A stretch of 64,000 bases of DNA from Streptomyces sp. SID12488 (GCF_010548275.1 NZ_JAAGLT010000002.1:392613-456612), one strand, 5' to 3'. Numbered from the stretch's first letter, positions 1-8,856 are shown. The notes: generated by a model not told the origin, from the sequence alone. Numbers and translations: made by a program.

Positions 1-210
1 ACAGGCGATTTCCCGATCATTGCTCGAGTGTGAACCCCGTGTTACCTGCTGTTCTTGTGGTGAGTTTCACGTGGAGAGGGTCGCGCGGACCGCGGAGGGG
101 AAGCGGCGGGAAACGAGCGGGCGCCCTCCGGGACTCGTATGCGAAGAGGTTGGAGAAATCCGGGAAACGGATGGGTCCTGCCACCCCTGGCCGGGAGCGA
201 CAGGACCCAA
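1..210. other. Window edge, no gene recognised
   Basis: No convincing gene is visible; the open frames here run on into the 211-430 repeat element and look like high-GC artefacts. Positions 172-209 form a stem (TGGGTCCTG against CAGGACCCA) that could be a terminator for the minus-strand gene ending at 458. If so, the repeat element lies between that gene and its terminator. Confidence 0.4.
172..209 (-). terminator. Possible hairpin terminator
   Basis: A 9-bp perfect stem, TGGGTCCTG (172-180) and CAGGACCCA (201-209), with a GC-rich 20-base loop and no clear T-tract. It lies downstream of the minus-strand secreted-protein gene, beyond the repeat element. The role is inferred from position only. 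Confidence 0.35.
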
Positions 211-430
211 GGGCCTGTCAGGCGGCCCATGCCGCAGGCGCGGGGTTTGGCACACCGATCTGCGGCGTTGTCGTCGGTTGCCGACTCCCCCACTCTCGAC
301 TTCGCTCGACCGGGGGGACCCCCATCGCGTCGACGCCCTCCTCCGCCTTGCAGCTCGACGCACCAAACCCCGCTCACCAGCGAGATGTGGCGCCGCTGAT
401 TTCCTGCGACCTGATCCGCCGGACAGGCCC
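211..430 (+). mobile_element. MITE-like element, copy 1
   Basis: A 220-bp non-coding element. Its right end is TGATCCGCCGGACAGGCCC (412-430). Its left end, GGGCCTGTCAGGCGGCCCA (211-229), matches the inverted complement at 16 of 19 positions. The interior shares TCTGCGGCGTTGTCGTC (259-275) and CTCCTCCGCCTTGCAGC (338-354) with the element at 46001-46185, in opposite orientation. The middle holds an extra C/G-rich stretch absent from the other copy. No protein is encoded. Shared ends plus a shared interior suggest a non-autonomous mobile element moved by a transposase elsewhere; the family name is unknown to me. Confidence 0.65.
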
Positions 431-457
431 TTGTCCGAGCAGGTCAGCGCTGGAACC

Positions 458-1120
458 TCACCCCACCTTCTCGATCAGTGCCCGGCGGATCAGGAACTTG
501 CCGGGTTCGCGGACCTGCTCGAAGGCCGCGTTGTTGAGCAGGGCGCAACTGCCGGAGACCGAAGTGACCTCCACCGTCGTGGACTTGTTGTTGTCCAGGT
601 TGGTGACGCGCAACGTGGTCCCGGCGGGGAACTGGTTGCTGGACGCGGCGGGGACCCCGCCCTCCCCGGAGAGGGTGACGGTGGACCCGTCGCAGACCTG
701 CTGCCCGTCGCCGGGCACGCCAGGGGAGGCCGGAGTGTCGGGTGAGGCGGGTGAGGTGGTCTGAGCAGGCGACGCGGGTGCCTCGGGCTGGGTGCCGGGC
801 TGCGTGATCTGGGAGTCCTGAGCCGACTCCCCAACCACGCAACCGGACGCCTCCTGCTGGACCTTGATCTGGGCGACGACCGCGTCACGGTTCGCGATCC
901 GGGCCGTCGACTGGGCGTCGGGATTTGCCCGCTGGTCCGCGATGAACTTCTGGTTGTTGCCGAGGGCGGTGGCGAGCCCCTGGCAGACGGTCGAGTCCGC
1001 GGCGGTCTGCGCCGCGTTGGAGGTGGCCGCCATGGCGAAAGCACCACCGCCCGCCACCACACCGGCGCTGATCAACAGCGCGAGCTTCTTCTTCGTACTG
1101 AAAGTTCTCCTACGCGACAT
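458..1120 (-). CDS. Secreted protein with C-terminal beta-barrel-like domain
   Basis: 220 aa. The ATG at 1120 is preceded by a good CCTCC-complement ribosome site 6 bases away; a longer frame upstream lacks one. The N-terminus is a typical signal sequence: MSRRR followed by a hydrophobic run ending near ATSNAAQ. Then come a helical region with one Cys, a Pro/Ala/Ser/Thr linker (about residues 105-135), and a C-terminal domain with two Cys (VCDGS and GSCALLNN) in a beta-rich stretch resembling double-psi barrel (RlpA/expansin-like) folds. The last point is an impression, not a motif match. Probably exported; function unknown. A repeat element follows 27 bp after the stop. Confidence 0.7.
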   Translation of the reverse strand: MSRRRTFSTKKKLALLISAGVVAGGGAFAMAATSNAAQTAADSTVCQGLATALGNNQKFIADQRANPDAQSTARIANRDAVVAQIKVQQEASGCVVGESAQDSQITQPGTQPEAPASPAQTTSPASPDTPASPGVPGDGQQVCDGSTVTLSGEGGVPAASSNQFPAGTTLRVTNLDNNKSTTVEVTSVSGSCALLNNAAFEQVREPGKFLIRRALIEKVG

Positions 1121-1217
1121 GCGCGCCTCCTGAAGAGATAGGGGAGCGTACGCCGCTATGTACGAGATATCGAACGAGGTCACTCAGCGGTCACGGTGGC
1201 CGTCGAAGTGACGTACA

Positions 1218-1589
1218 TCACGCGGATGGCCGCCGACCCAGAGCATCCCGCACGGCCTCGTCGGTACGGGCCACGACGGCGCTCCCGTCGTCGGCGGTGA
1301 TGATGGGCCGCTGGATGAGCCTGGGATGCGCGGCGAGAGCGGCGACCCACTGCTCGCGGTCGCCCGCCTCCCGCCCCCACTCACGTACTCCCAACTCCTT
1401 GGCGACGGTTTCCTGGGTCCGGGTGATGTCCCAGGGTTCGAGCCCGAGCCGGTCGAGTACGTCGCGGATCTCGTCCTCCGTGGGCAGGTCTTCGAGGTAG
1501 CGGCGGACGGTGTATTCGGCCCCCTCGGCGTCGAGCACCGACAGGGCTCCGCGGCACTTGGAGCAGGCCGGGTTGATCCAGATTTCCAT
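1218..1589 (-). CDS. ArsC/Spx-family reductase-like protein
   Basis: 123 aa. It starts MEIWINPACSKCRGAL, with a CxxC-type redox pair (CSKC) at residues 9-12, as in glutaredoxin-fold arsenate reductases of the ArsC/YffB family. The length and the downstream PTEDEIRDVLDRLGLEPWD stretch fit that family; the late motif HPRLIQRPII matches the conserved R-P-I loop that helps bind the oxyanion. No arsenic genes lie nearby, so arsenate reduction is uncertain; many such chromosomal homologues have unknown substrates. The start is set by the family N-terminus. Confidence 0.85.
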   Translation of the reverse strand: MEIWINPACSKCRGALSVLDAEGAEYTVRRYLEDLPTEDEIRDVLDRLGLEPWDITRTQETVAKELGVREWGREAGDREQWVAALAAHPRLIQRPIITADDGSAVVARTDEAVRDALGRRPSA

Positions 1590-1718
1590 GGGGCTCACGG
1601 TACGCCAGAGGCCTTGTGGCCAGGGGCTTTTGTCAGTGGTGGGCAGTAGAATAGAAGCAGTGTTCGAGGGTGTCGCCGGGGGGTCCGGTGCCACCCTGAC
1701 CGCGACAGGAGGATGCCT

Positions 1719-2027
1719 GTGCCCGCTGCCGCTCTCAAGCTGATGCCCACCCAGTCCACCGCCAAGAGGGGGGTCCTGCTCGAACTGCCGTGCGCCCCCG
1801 TGGAGAAGCGCCCGCTGCCGCCGGGGCGGCCCCGCGATTGGTACGTCACGCACAACCGCCGGCTCAAGGCGATGCGGCTCGCGATCGCCCTGCTCGACTC
1901 CGGCGTCTACATGCCGAACCAGGCTCGCAACGAGACGATCCGCAGCGCGGCGGACCTGATCGGCGTCCACCCACCGTCGGAAACGACGTGCCACATGGTC
2001 CGAGCGCTGATGCGCTACTCCCGCTGA
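1719..2027 (+). CDS. Conserved hypothetical protein
   Basis: 102 aa from a GTG at 1719. An in-frame ATG at 1713 directly abuts the ribosome site AGGAGG (1707-1712), leaving no spacing, whereas the GTG six bases on is correctly placed. The protein is small and basic (RDWYVTHNRRLKAMRLAIALLD, then NETIRSAADLIGVHPPSETT). It has no membrane segment or signal peptide, and no family is recognised. The codon usage and strong ribosome site say it is a real gene. Confidence 0.7.
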   Translation: MPAAALKLMPTQSTAKRGVLLELPCAPVEKRPLPPGRPRDWYVTHNRRLKAMRLAIALLDSGVYMPNQARNETIRSAADLIGVHPPSETTCHMVRALMRYSR

Positions 2028-2095
2028 ACGACCGCCGGGTGCCTTGTCTGTCCAGGGGCACCCGGCACCTCTTCAAGCACCGGCCCGCGCCACTC

Positions 2096-2206
2096 AGCCC
2101 GTCCGGCGTTTGAGGACGAGGCCCGTTCAGGGCCGAAGGGGGGGCTGGGGGCGGCAGCCCTCAGGTACGGGATGGGACGGGTAAGGGCGGCGGGGGCGAA
2201 AACCCC
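2096..2206 (+). repeat. Dispersed repeat family B, copy 1
   Basis: Begins CAGCCCGTCCGGCGTTTGAG and ends in GCGGCGGGGGCGAAAA, with internal G-rich stem-loops. Related copies lie at 11872-11974, 11993-12076, 22768-22870 and 49421-49495. This copy fills the space between two convergent genes. It may fold in RNA and help end transcription (inference). Confidence 0.7.
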
Positions 2207-2208
2207 GC

Positions 2209-2961
2209 TCACCCCACCCCCTTCAGCACCGCATCCACAAACTCCCGCCGATCCTCAGGATGCTCACGCAACCAGAGCCCCAAGAAGTGGTCCGCGTCCG
2301 CCAGTTCAAGCCGCGTGAACCGCGCCCGCACCGCCAGAGCCTCCGCCACCGCCTCCGTCACCTCACCCGGAATGACGTGATCGGTGCCCGGCACCACCAG
2401 CACCGCCCGCCCCGCGAACGCCCGCAGCGCACCCAGCGCGGGCGCCCCACGCCAACTATCCGGCGTCCGGATCAACTCGCTGAAGCGGCCGGTTCCCTCG
2501 CCGAACGGCACATCCCACGCCTCGGCCCCGTACACGGCGGGCGCGCACAACCCCACACCGGCGACCCGTTCGCCGTAGTGGCCGACAAGATCGGCCACCG
2601 TCTGCCCGCTCATGCTGAACCCGACCAGCACGAGCGGGCTGCCCACCGGAACCCGCGCCCCGATGACGCCGACGGCCTGCTCGAACCGCCGCCGCAAGCT
2701 CAACTCCCGCAGCTCACCCGTACTTTCGCCGTGCCCGGAGAAGTCGAAGGCGAGCCCCTGGCAGCCTCGCGAGACGAACTCGGCGAGCAGCGGCACCAGC
2801 CGCTCCTTGCTCCCGTTGCCGGCACCGTGCAGCAGAACGACGGCGGCCCCGCCCAACTCCCCGCCCGAACCCCCGTTCCGAGCAGCCCCGTACACCCCGC
2901 TGAGTCGTTCACCGTCGACGTCGTACACGAAGGGCAGCAGCTCACTCATGGGCCCATTCAC
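2209..2961 (-). CDS. Alpha/beta hydrolase
   Basis: 250 aa. Classic alpha/beta-hydrolase layout: oxyanion strand AAVVLLHGAGNGSKER near residue 40, FSGHGESTG near 75, nucleophile elbow GFSMSG (Ser near residue 114), acid PGTDHVIPG near 195, and histidine ADADHFLG near 225. This resembles the small serine hydrolases called dienelactone-hydrolase-like or KANL3/Tex30-like. It is cytoplasmic, without a signal peptide. An alternative start at 2949 (MSELLPF) is possible. The substrate cannot be told; it stands alone next to a family B repeat. Confidence 0.85.
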   Translation of the reverse strand: MNGPMSELLPFVYDVDGERLSGVYGAARNGGSGGELGGAAVVLLHGAGNGSKERLVPLLAEFVSRGCQGLAFDFSGHGESTGELRELSLRRRFEQAVGVIGARVPVGSPLVLVGFSMSGQTVADLVGHYGERVAGVGLCAPAVYGAEAWDVPFGEGTGRFSELIRTPDSWRGAPALGALRAFAGRAVLVVPGTDHVIPGEVTEAVAEALAVRARFTRLELADADHFLGLWLREHPEDRREFVDAVLKGVG

Positions 2962-3203
2962 TCACGCCACTCCCGTCACACACACGGGAAATACGGATGC
3001 GCGGGCTCCCCTGTCGTCCCTAGGCTGGACAGGCAGAGCGAAGCCGTCCATACCGCTTTCCGCCGGGCAGGCATGACTTGCGGGACTCGGGGCTACTCTC
3101 TACGCACCGACGGACGGTAACCCACCCCAGGCGCCCGCGCCCGACGCACACCGTCACGTACATCACCGCTCAGCCACCCACGTCACTCACAAGGAGTCCC
3201 GTC

Positions 3204-3491
3204 ATGGGCACCTTGATCATTTCCGCGATCGTCGTCCTGATCATCATGGGCTTCAAGAACAGCGTCCTGTGGCTCGCCGCCGCCGGCCTGCTCTTCGTCT
3301 ACTTCCGCTACGGCCGCACGGGGAGCGGTACGGCGACCTCCTCGTCCGGGGGCGGCGGCCCGTCCGCGGGTTCCGCACCCGCCAGCTACCGCGCCTACCG
3401 CCAGCGCCGGGACCAGCAGGCCAGGTGGGAGCGCCGCTACCGCCGCGAGCACCCCGTCCAGACCCGCCGCCAGAACCGCCGGGGCCAGTAA
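3204..3491 (+). CDS. Small membrane protein
   Basis: 95 aa from ATG 3204, which has AAGGAG eight bases upstream; the open frame extends further 5' without support. Residues 3-40 are strongly hydrophobic (two short segments or one hairpin around a GFKNS turn), followed by a Gly/Ser-rich linker and a very basic Arg/Gln-rich tail. This topology suggests a short membrane anchor with a cytoplasmic tail that may touch nucleic acid or anionic lipid (inference). No family recognised. Confidence 0.7.
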   Translation: MGTLIISAIVVLIIMGFKNSVLWLAAAGLLFVYFRYGRTGSGTATSSSGGGGPSAGSAPASYRAYRQRRDQQARWERRYRREHPVQTRRQNRRGQ

Positions 3492-3535
3492 GCGAAGTCG
3501 AGAAAGGGAGTGTGCCTCCGGTCGGTCGGTCCGTC

Positions 3536-4192
3536 TCACAGACCGGGGGCGCCCCACACCGGGAACCAGCGGTTGAGGTCCTGCTCGATCCGCAGATCAC
3601 TGGCGAGCACGGCCCGCACCTGCAACTCCAGCGCGCTGTCCCGCCGTTGGCTGTCACCACGACCGTCACCGTGACCGCCGGTCAGCGGCGAGAACGGATA
3701 GAAGGTCCCGCGCTTGTAGAGATAGACAAGCCCAAGCCGCCGGGCACCCCCACCCGAACCTCCCGAACTCTCCGAACCCCCAGAGCCCTCCGAACCCCCC
3801 ACATCCTCGAACCCGACCACCGAACACAACAGCTGGGGCCCGAACCCACTGGCCTCCAGCGCGCTGTTGACCGCGTGCAGATCCCCCACGAGCGCAGGCA
3901 GATCCTCCGGCCCGCGCCGGGACACCATCCACGAGTACCCGTACTCGTCCCGGACCAGCTCGACAGGCGGCCCGGTCCGCTCCGTATCCGCGTCGAGCAG
4001 GGCCTGGACCTCCTTGCGTACGTCGTCGAAGGCCGCGCCCTCCACCGTGGCGAAGCACACCGACCCGCCGCCTGTGGGCGTGAAGCCGGCCGCGGCCTGG
4101 AGGGTCACGGCGGCCGACGGCAGCCCGAAGAGCCGGTCGAGATCGGGTGCGACGGGCTTGGTGCGCCCCAGCAGAATGTCCAGCAGCCCCAT
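3536..4192 (-). CDS. pspAB: PspA-associated protein PspAB
   Basis: 218 aa. Begins MGLLDILLGRTKPVAPDLDR, typical of the actinobacterial PspAB family, which is named for its link to the phage-shock protein PspA. The ATG at 4192 has a GAGGAGA ribosome site. A Gly/Ser-rich low-complexity insert (GGSEGSGGSESSGGSGGG) sits around residues 150-170, then LGLVYLYKRGTFYPFSP, conserved to the end. It lies 40 bp downstream of htpX on the same strand, probably in one operon, suggesting a joint role in membrane stress. pspA and pspAA are 44 kb away at 48.3-49.4 kb. Soluble; biochemical activity unknown. Confidence 0.85.
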   Translation of the reverse strand: MGLLDILLGRTKPVAPDLDRLFGLPSAAVTLQAAAGFTPTGGGSVCFATVEGAAFDDVRKEVQALLDADTERTGPPVELVRDEYGYSWMVSRRGPEDLPALVGDLHAVNSALEASGFGPQLLCSVVGFEDVGGSEGSGGSESSGGSGGGARRLGLVYLYKRGTFYPFSPLTGGHGDGRGDSQRRDSALELQVRAVLASDLRIEQDLNRWFPVWGAPGL

Positions 4193-4232
4193 GGGTTCCG
4201 TTCTCCTCGATCCTTGCTCCTCGATCCGCAGC

Positions 4233-5156
4233 TCACGAGTGTCCTGTGCCGGGAGCCGCCGCCTCACCCAACTCGCCGGAGATCTGCCCCAGTTGGTCGA
4301 GCCGCTGCTCCAGACTGGGGTGTGTGGAGAAGTACCGTGCCAGGCCCGGCTCCTTGCCGAGGGCGGGCGTGAAGTAGAAGGCGTTGAAGGCCTGCGCGGT
4401 CCGCAGATCCTTCGACGGGATCCGCGCGATGTCGCCGGAGACCTTGGTGAGCGCGGAGGCCAGCGCCGAGGGCCGCCCGGTGAGCAGCGCGGCGGAGCGG
4501 TCGGCGGCGAGTTCCCGGTACCGGGACAGCGCGCGGATCAGCAGGAAACTGATCGTGTACACGGCCGCGGAGACACCCATCACCGCCATGAAGACGACGG
4601 CGGTGTTCTGGTCCCGCCGGCCCCCGCCGAACATCTGCGAGTAGAACGCGAACCGAACGATGAGCCCGGCGATGACGCCGAGGAAGGACGCGACGGTGAT
4701 CACGGCGACGTCCTTGTGCGCGACATGCGACAGCTCGTGCGCGAGCACACCCTCCAGTTCCTCCGGTTCCAGCCGCCGCAGCAACCCGGTGGTCACGCAC
4801 ACCACGGCGTGATCGGCGTTCCGTCCGGTCGCGAACGCGTTCGGCATATCCATGTCCGAGACGGCGACCAGGGGCTTGGGCAGATCGGCCACGGCACACA
4901 GCCGGTCGATCACCCCGTGGAGCTGCGGATACTCCTCGCGCTCCACGACCCGCCCGCGCATCGCGAACAGGGCGACCCGGTCGGAGAACCAGTACTGCGC
5001 GGCGAGGAACCCCGCCGCGACCACCACGACCAGCACCCAGGATTTCAGCAACACGATCAACGCGGCGACAAAGGCCACGTACAGCAGTCCGAGCAGAAAC
5101 AGCGTGACCGTCATCCGCACGGTCAGTCGCCAGTCGCTCCGCATTCGGTTCGGCAT
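4233..5156 (-). CDS. htpX: Membrane zinc metalloprotease HtpX
   Basis: 307 aa. M48B peptidase that degrades misfolded membrane proteins. Two N-terminal membrane segments (residues 12-55) precede the catalytic domain. The zinc motif HELSH (HExxH) follows EELEGVLA, the third ligand Glu is in RYRELAADRSAA, and two more hydrophobic segments lie between them, as usual for HtpX. The start at 5156 (MPNRMRSDWRLTVRM) is chosen on family length; a longer open frame upstream is not supported. First gene of a probable htpX-pspAB operon. Confidence 0.93.
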   Translation of the reverse strand: MPNRMRSDWRLTVRMTVTLFLLGLLYVAFVAALIVLLKSWVLVVVVAAGFLAAQYWFSDRVALFAMRGRVVEREEYPQLHGVIDRLCAVADLPKPLVAVSDMDMPNAFATGRNADHAVVCVTTGLLRRLEPEELEGVLAHELSHVAHKDVAVITVASFLGVIAGLIVRFAFYSQMFGGGRRDQNTAVVFMAVMGVSAAVYTISFLLIRALSRYRELAADRSAALLTGRPSALASALTKVSGDIARIPSKDLRTAQAFNAFYFTPALGKEPGLARYFSTHPSLEQRLDQLGQISGELGEAAAPGTGHS

Positions 5157-5252
5157 CCGTACCACCCCGCAGTCAGGCACTCGCCCCACTGCCCAGTGTG
5201 CACCCGCCCCGTCCCATGAAACGGTCGCGATCGGTCCTGGGCCCAGCAAAGC

Positions 5253-6731
5253 TCAGCCTCGGAAGCCGGCCTCCCACATCGGCATTCTCAGGGCGGACTC
5301 GCCGAGCAGGCGCTGCGCCCGGCCGAGCAGTTCACCCACCTCCGCCGACCCTTGCGGCACACCCGGAGTCGGCGTCCATCCCCGTACCGAGTGCGCGGCC
5401 CGGGCCCGCAGCCGAACGTCCGGATCATCGAGCAGGGCGACCGCCGCCCGCAGCCGCACCACCCCGCCGTGCGCGTCCAGCAGCCGGAACGCCGCCACCC
5501 GCGCATGCCTCGCCGATCCGTCACCCAGCCGCTCCGCCAGCCGGTCGGTGTCCAGCGACCGCGCGAAGGGCAACAGCGCCGACGTCACCTCGCGCACCAC
5601 GCCGGGCTCCGGGTCGTCGAGCAGCGCCCGCAGCCGTCGTACGTCCGTCACGTCCAGCGTCCGCAGACCCGCCACCGCCCGCGCCCGTACCCCGGGGGCG
5701 GGATGGCCGAGCAGCGGCCACAGCAGCTCCGCGTCCGTGCGCATCCCGCACTCCGCCAGCCCGGCGACCGCGCCGGGGGACAGGGACAGCGCCTGGTCGC
5801 CCGCCCCGGCACACCGCTGCCGGTACCAGGCCCGGGGATCGCCCCCGGACTGCCGTACGACATACCGCGCACAGGCCCGCACCAGCCCCGACCGGTCGGC
5901 GAGGAACCTCTCCGCCCGTTCCCCCTGCCCGGCCCGCCGCAGCGCGGTCACTCCGGCGGACCGCACCCGGGGCCCGCGCGCGCAGAGCAGCGCGTCGAGC
6001 ACGCCGACGTCCACACCGCCCGCCACACCGCCCGCCACACCACCCACCGCATCGCCCATCGCATCGCCCTCCGGTACGGCGGCCAAGGCGGCCTCGGCGC
6101 ACACGTTCTGGACGACGGGGTCGGTGTCGCGGGCGGCGGCGCGGGCGAGTTCGGCGGGGGAGAGGAGCCCCTCGGCGACTGCCAGGCGGTACGCGTACCG
6201 GCGCACGCCACGGTCGGCGTCGGTGAACAGGGGCCCGAGACGCTCGCGGGGTGCCCGGCGCAGCACCTCGTCGAGCAGGTCGACGGCGAAGACACCCCGG
6301 CCGCGGCGAGCGCCGAGCAGGATCAGCGGGGCGAGCCGGACGGCCGCGTCCAGGTCGAGGACCGCCCGCAGCACCTCCCGGGCGCCGTCCCGCACGGCAG
6401 GCACCCAGTCGGCGGTGCGGACGACGACCAACGGCCACAGCCCGGGACACCGCGCGGCCTGGCCGAGAGCCGCCTCACGCACCCGCCCGTCGCGATGGCA
6501 CAGGGCGAGCGCGAGCCTGGCTTCGGGGAGGTCGGCGAGCCAGGGTCGTCGACCGTCGACCTCGGTCAGGGTCGGCAACAGCTCCGACGGGAGCCAGTGG
6601 AACCAGGACCGAATCCCCGAGTCCAGCCCGAGCCAGGCCATGGGGTCCCCGGCATCGAGCACATCCGCCAGAGCGGCCCCCTCGCCCAGCCGCCGCACCG
6701 CCACTTCGCCGTCCCTGACGTCCTCGCACAT
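5253..6731 (-). CDS. HEAT-repeat (PBS-lyase-like) protein
   Basis: 492 aa, rich in Leu, Ala and Arg, made of recurring helical units such as DPEPGVVREVTSALLPFA and HPAPGVRARAVAGLRTL, the pattern of HEAT/PBS-lyase repeats used for protein binding. No catalytic motif, membrane segment or signal. Around residues 222-240 a Gly/Val run (VGGVAGGVAGGVDVG) is encoded by direct DNA repeats of about 12 bp at 6012-6062, a likely slippage-prone spot. Partner unknown. Confidence 0.75.
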   Translation of the reverse strand: MCEDVRDGEVAVRRLGEGAALADVLDAGDPMAWLGLDSGIRSWFHWLPSELLPTLTEVDGRRPWLADLPEARLALALCHRDGRVREAALGQAARCPGLWPLVVVRTADWVPAVRDGAREVLRAVLDLDAAVRLAPLILLGARRGRGVFAVDLLDEVLRRAPRERLGPLFTDADRGVRRYAYRLAVAEGLLSPAELARAAARDTDPVVQNVCAEAALAAVPEGDAMGDAVGGVAGGVAGGVDVGVLDALLCARGPRVRSAGVTALRRAGQGERAERFLADRSGLVRACARYVVRQSGGDPRAWYRQRCAGAGDQALSLSPGAVAGLAECGMRTDAELLWPLLGHPAPGVRARAVAGLRTLDVTDVRRLRALLDDPEPGVVREVTSALLPFARSLDTDRLAERLGDGSARHARVAAFRLLDAHGGVVRLRAAVALLDDPDVRLRARAAHSVRGWTPTPGVPQGSAEVGELLGRAQRLLGESALRMPMWEAGFRG

Positions 6732-6884
6732 GCCCGCCCCCGGTTCAGCCTGCCGTATCGCGCGATGTTAAGCCGGGATCCGGCCCCCGGTCGCGCGATA
6801 TACGGGCGGCCGGCAACGCACTCCGGTACGGCCGATACGGCGATACAGCCGGTAGGACCAGTGCAGCTGCCGCTGCTGCTACGT

Positions 6885-7142
6885 CTAGTACGGAGCCCGG
6901 AAGTTCGCGTACCCCAGCAGCAGGATCACCGCGGCCACACACCCCAGTACGACCGCCGTCGACACCCACGACGACCGGCGCGGTCCCGAGTAGTCGGGAT
7001 CCCCCCGAAACGGCACTGGTTCCGGCGGGTTCTCCTTCCACCGCGCGGCCAGCATCCGGGCCCGCGCGGAGGGCTCCTTGTGCTCGGCGTCGTCGGCCCA
7101 CCTCACGTCGAACTCCCGCTCCACGTCGTCCTGTTCGGACAT
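6885..7142 (-). CDS. Small tail-anchored membrane protein
   Basis: 85 aa. The N-terminal 58 residues are charged and hydrophilic (FDVRWADDAEHKEPSARARM), then one membrane helix (STAVVLGCVAAVILLLGYA) ends six residues before the C-terminus. This is a tail-anchored or single-pass topology with the N-terminus inside. AGAGGG precedes the ATG. Function unknown. Confidence 0.7.
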   Translation of the reverse strand: MSEQDDVEREFDVRWADDAEHKEPSARARMLAARWKENPPEPVPFRGDPDYSGPRRSSWVSTAVVLGCVAAVILLLGYANFRAPY

Positions 7143-7260
7143 CCCCGTTTCCCTCTCTCACGCCTGGTTCGAACAACCGTCTGGACAATAGACAAGGATG
7201 ATCCCTTGACCGCGGCCGGTCTGTGAAGCGGGAAAGGATATCGATCAGCCCAAACACGGC

Positions 7261-7288
7261 AGGGCCGCCCCCTCGCGGGGACGGCCCT
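7261..7288 (-). terminator. glnA terminator hairpin
   Basis: AGGGCCG pairs with CGGCCCT and CCCC with GGGG around a short TCGC loop. It lies 24 bp beyond the glnA stop. No long T-tract, as is usual in Streptomyces. Confidence 0.75.
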
Positions 7289-7311
7289 GAAACGCTGGTG
7301 AGGCGGGTCGA

Positions 7312-8721
7312 TCACACGTCGAAGTACAGCTCGAACTCGTGCGGGTGCGGACGCAGCTGGATCGGCGCGATCTCGTTCGTGCGCTTGAAGTCGATCCACG
7401 TCTCGATCAGGTCCGGCGTGAACACGTCGCCCTGGAGAAGGAACTCGTGGTCGCGCTCGAGGGAGTCGAGGACGGCCGGGAGGGACGTCGGGACCTGCGC
7501 CACGCTCGCGTGCTCCTCGGGAGCAAGCTCGTACAGGTCCTTGTCGATCGGCTCGGCCGGCTCGATCTTGTTCTTGATGCCGTCCAGGCCCGCCATCAGC
7601 AGCGCGGAGAAGGCGAGGTACGGGTTGCCGGAGGAGTCGGGCGCGCGGAACTCGACGCGCTTGGCCTTCGGGTTGGAGCCCGTGATCGGGATACGCATGG
7701 CCGCGGAGCGGTTGCGCTGCGAGTACACCAGGTTGATCGGCGCCTCGAAGCCCGGGACCAGACGGTGGTACGAGTTCACCGTCGGGTTGGTGAACGCGAG
7801 CAGCGACGGGGCGTGCTTGAGGATGCCGCCGATGTAGTAGCGGGCGATGTCCGACAGGCCTGCGTAGCCGGCCTCGTCGTAGAAGAGAGGCGAGCCGCCC
7901 GTCCACAGCGACTGGTGGACGTGCATGCCCGAGCCGTTGTCACCGAAGATCGGCTTCGGCATGAAGGTCGCGGTCTTGCCGTTGCGCCACGCCACGTTCT
8001 TCACGATGTACTTGAAGAGCTGGAGGTCGTCGGCCGCGGCGAGCAGCGTGTTGAACTTGTAGTTGATCTCGGCCTGGCCGGCGGTGCCCACCTCGTGGTG
8101 CTGACGCTCGACCTGGAGGCCGGAGGCGGCCAGCTCCAGGGAGATCTCGGCACGCAGGTCGGCGAAGTGGTCGACCGGCGGGGTCGGGAAGTAACCGCCC
8201 TTGTAACGGACCTTGTAGCCACGGTTGTTCTCGACCGTGCCGGTGTTCCAGGCGCCGGCCTCGGAGTCGATGTGGTAGAAGGACTCGTTCGCGCCGGTCG
8301 CGAAGCGCACGCTGTCGAACACGTAGAACTCGGCCTCGGGACCGAAGTACGCGGTGTCCGCGATACCGGTCGACGCCAGGTACGCCTCCGCCTTCTTGGC
8401 CACGTTCCGCGGGTCACGGGAGTACTGCTCGCCCGTGATCGGGTCGTGGATGAAGAAGTTGATGTTGACCGTCTTGTCCTTGCGGAACGGGTCGACCCGC
8501 GCCGTGGACAGGTCGGCGCGGAGCGCCATGTCGGACTCGTGGATGGCCTGGAAGCCGCGGATCGAGGAGCCGTCGAAGGCAAGTTCCTCGTCCGGGTCGA
8601 AGGCCGTCGCCGGCAGCGTGAAGTGCTGCATCACACCCGGCAGATCGCAGAAGCGGACGTCGACGAACTTGACGTCCTCGTCCGCGATGTACTTCTTGGC
8701 CTCGTCGGCGTTCTGGAACAT
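7312..8721 (-). CDS. glnA: Glutamine synthetase type I
   Basis: 469 aa. Makes glutamine from glutamate and ammonia with ATP in the cytoplasm, as a dodecamer. Visible motifs: FDGSSIRGF near residue 50, the metal-site region [11 protein letters not shown], the ATP-site region [16 protein letters not shown], and [19 protein letters not shown] carries the adenylylation tyrosine at residue 397, so GlnE control is expected. The ATG at 8721 has an ideal AGGAGGAG site; the longer frame upstream is not used. A GlnR operator lies at 8819-8856, so transcription should respond to nitrogen supply. Monocistronic, with its own terminator. Confidence 0.98.
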   Translation of the reverse strand: MFQNADEAKKYIADEDVKFVDVRFCDLPGVMQHFTLPATAFDPDEELAFDGSSIRGFQAIHESDMALRADLSTARVDPFRKDKTVNINFFIHDPITGEQYSRDPRNVAKKAEAYLASTGIADTAYFGPEAEFYVFDSVRFATGANESFYHIDSEAGAWNTGTVENNRGYKVRYKGGYFPTPPVDHFADLRAEISLELAASGLQVERQHHEVGTAGQAEINYKFNTLLAAADDLQLFKYIVKNVAWRNGKTATFMPKPIFGDNGSGMHVHQSLWTGGSPLFYDEAGYAGLSDIARYYIGGILKHAPSLLAFTNPTVNSYHRLVPGFEAPINLVYSQRNRSAAMRIPITGSNPKAKRVEFRAPDSSGNPYLAFSALLMAGLDGIKNKIEPAEPIDKDLYELAPEEHASVAQVPTSLPAVLDSLERDHEFLLQGDVFTPDLIETWIDFKRTNEIAPIQLRPHPHEFELYFDV

Positions 8722-8818
8722 CCAGCTCCTCCTACTCCCGGCCGTCCGTGCCGGGGTGGTAGTTCGTTCGTGCGGCCAGTGCGGTGGCACACGTTGGATC
8801 CGACCATAGGGACAGGTG

Positions 8819-8856
8819 ATTTCTCAGGCATGACCCATTTGTTTCGACCAAGTTAA
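8819..8856 (-). promoter_or_regulatory. GlnR box upstream of glnA
   Basis: On the minus strand: TTAAC-n6-GAAAC-n6-GTCAT-n6-GAAAT. This matches the actinobacterial GlnR consensus gTnAc-n6-GaAAc repeated twice, with exact 6-bp spacing throughout. It lies 98 bp upstream of the glnA start, where GlnR binding to this promoter is established in Streptomyces. Confidence 0.85.

Noticed and set aside
20..764. Plus-strand frames at the window start
   Set aside because: They run through the MITE-like element and antisense to the secreted-protein gene.
5352..7226. Pro/Arg-rich open frame antisense to the HEAT-repeat gene
   Set aside because: No ribosome site or domain; the minus-strand gene explains the interval.
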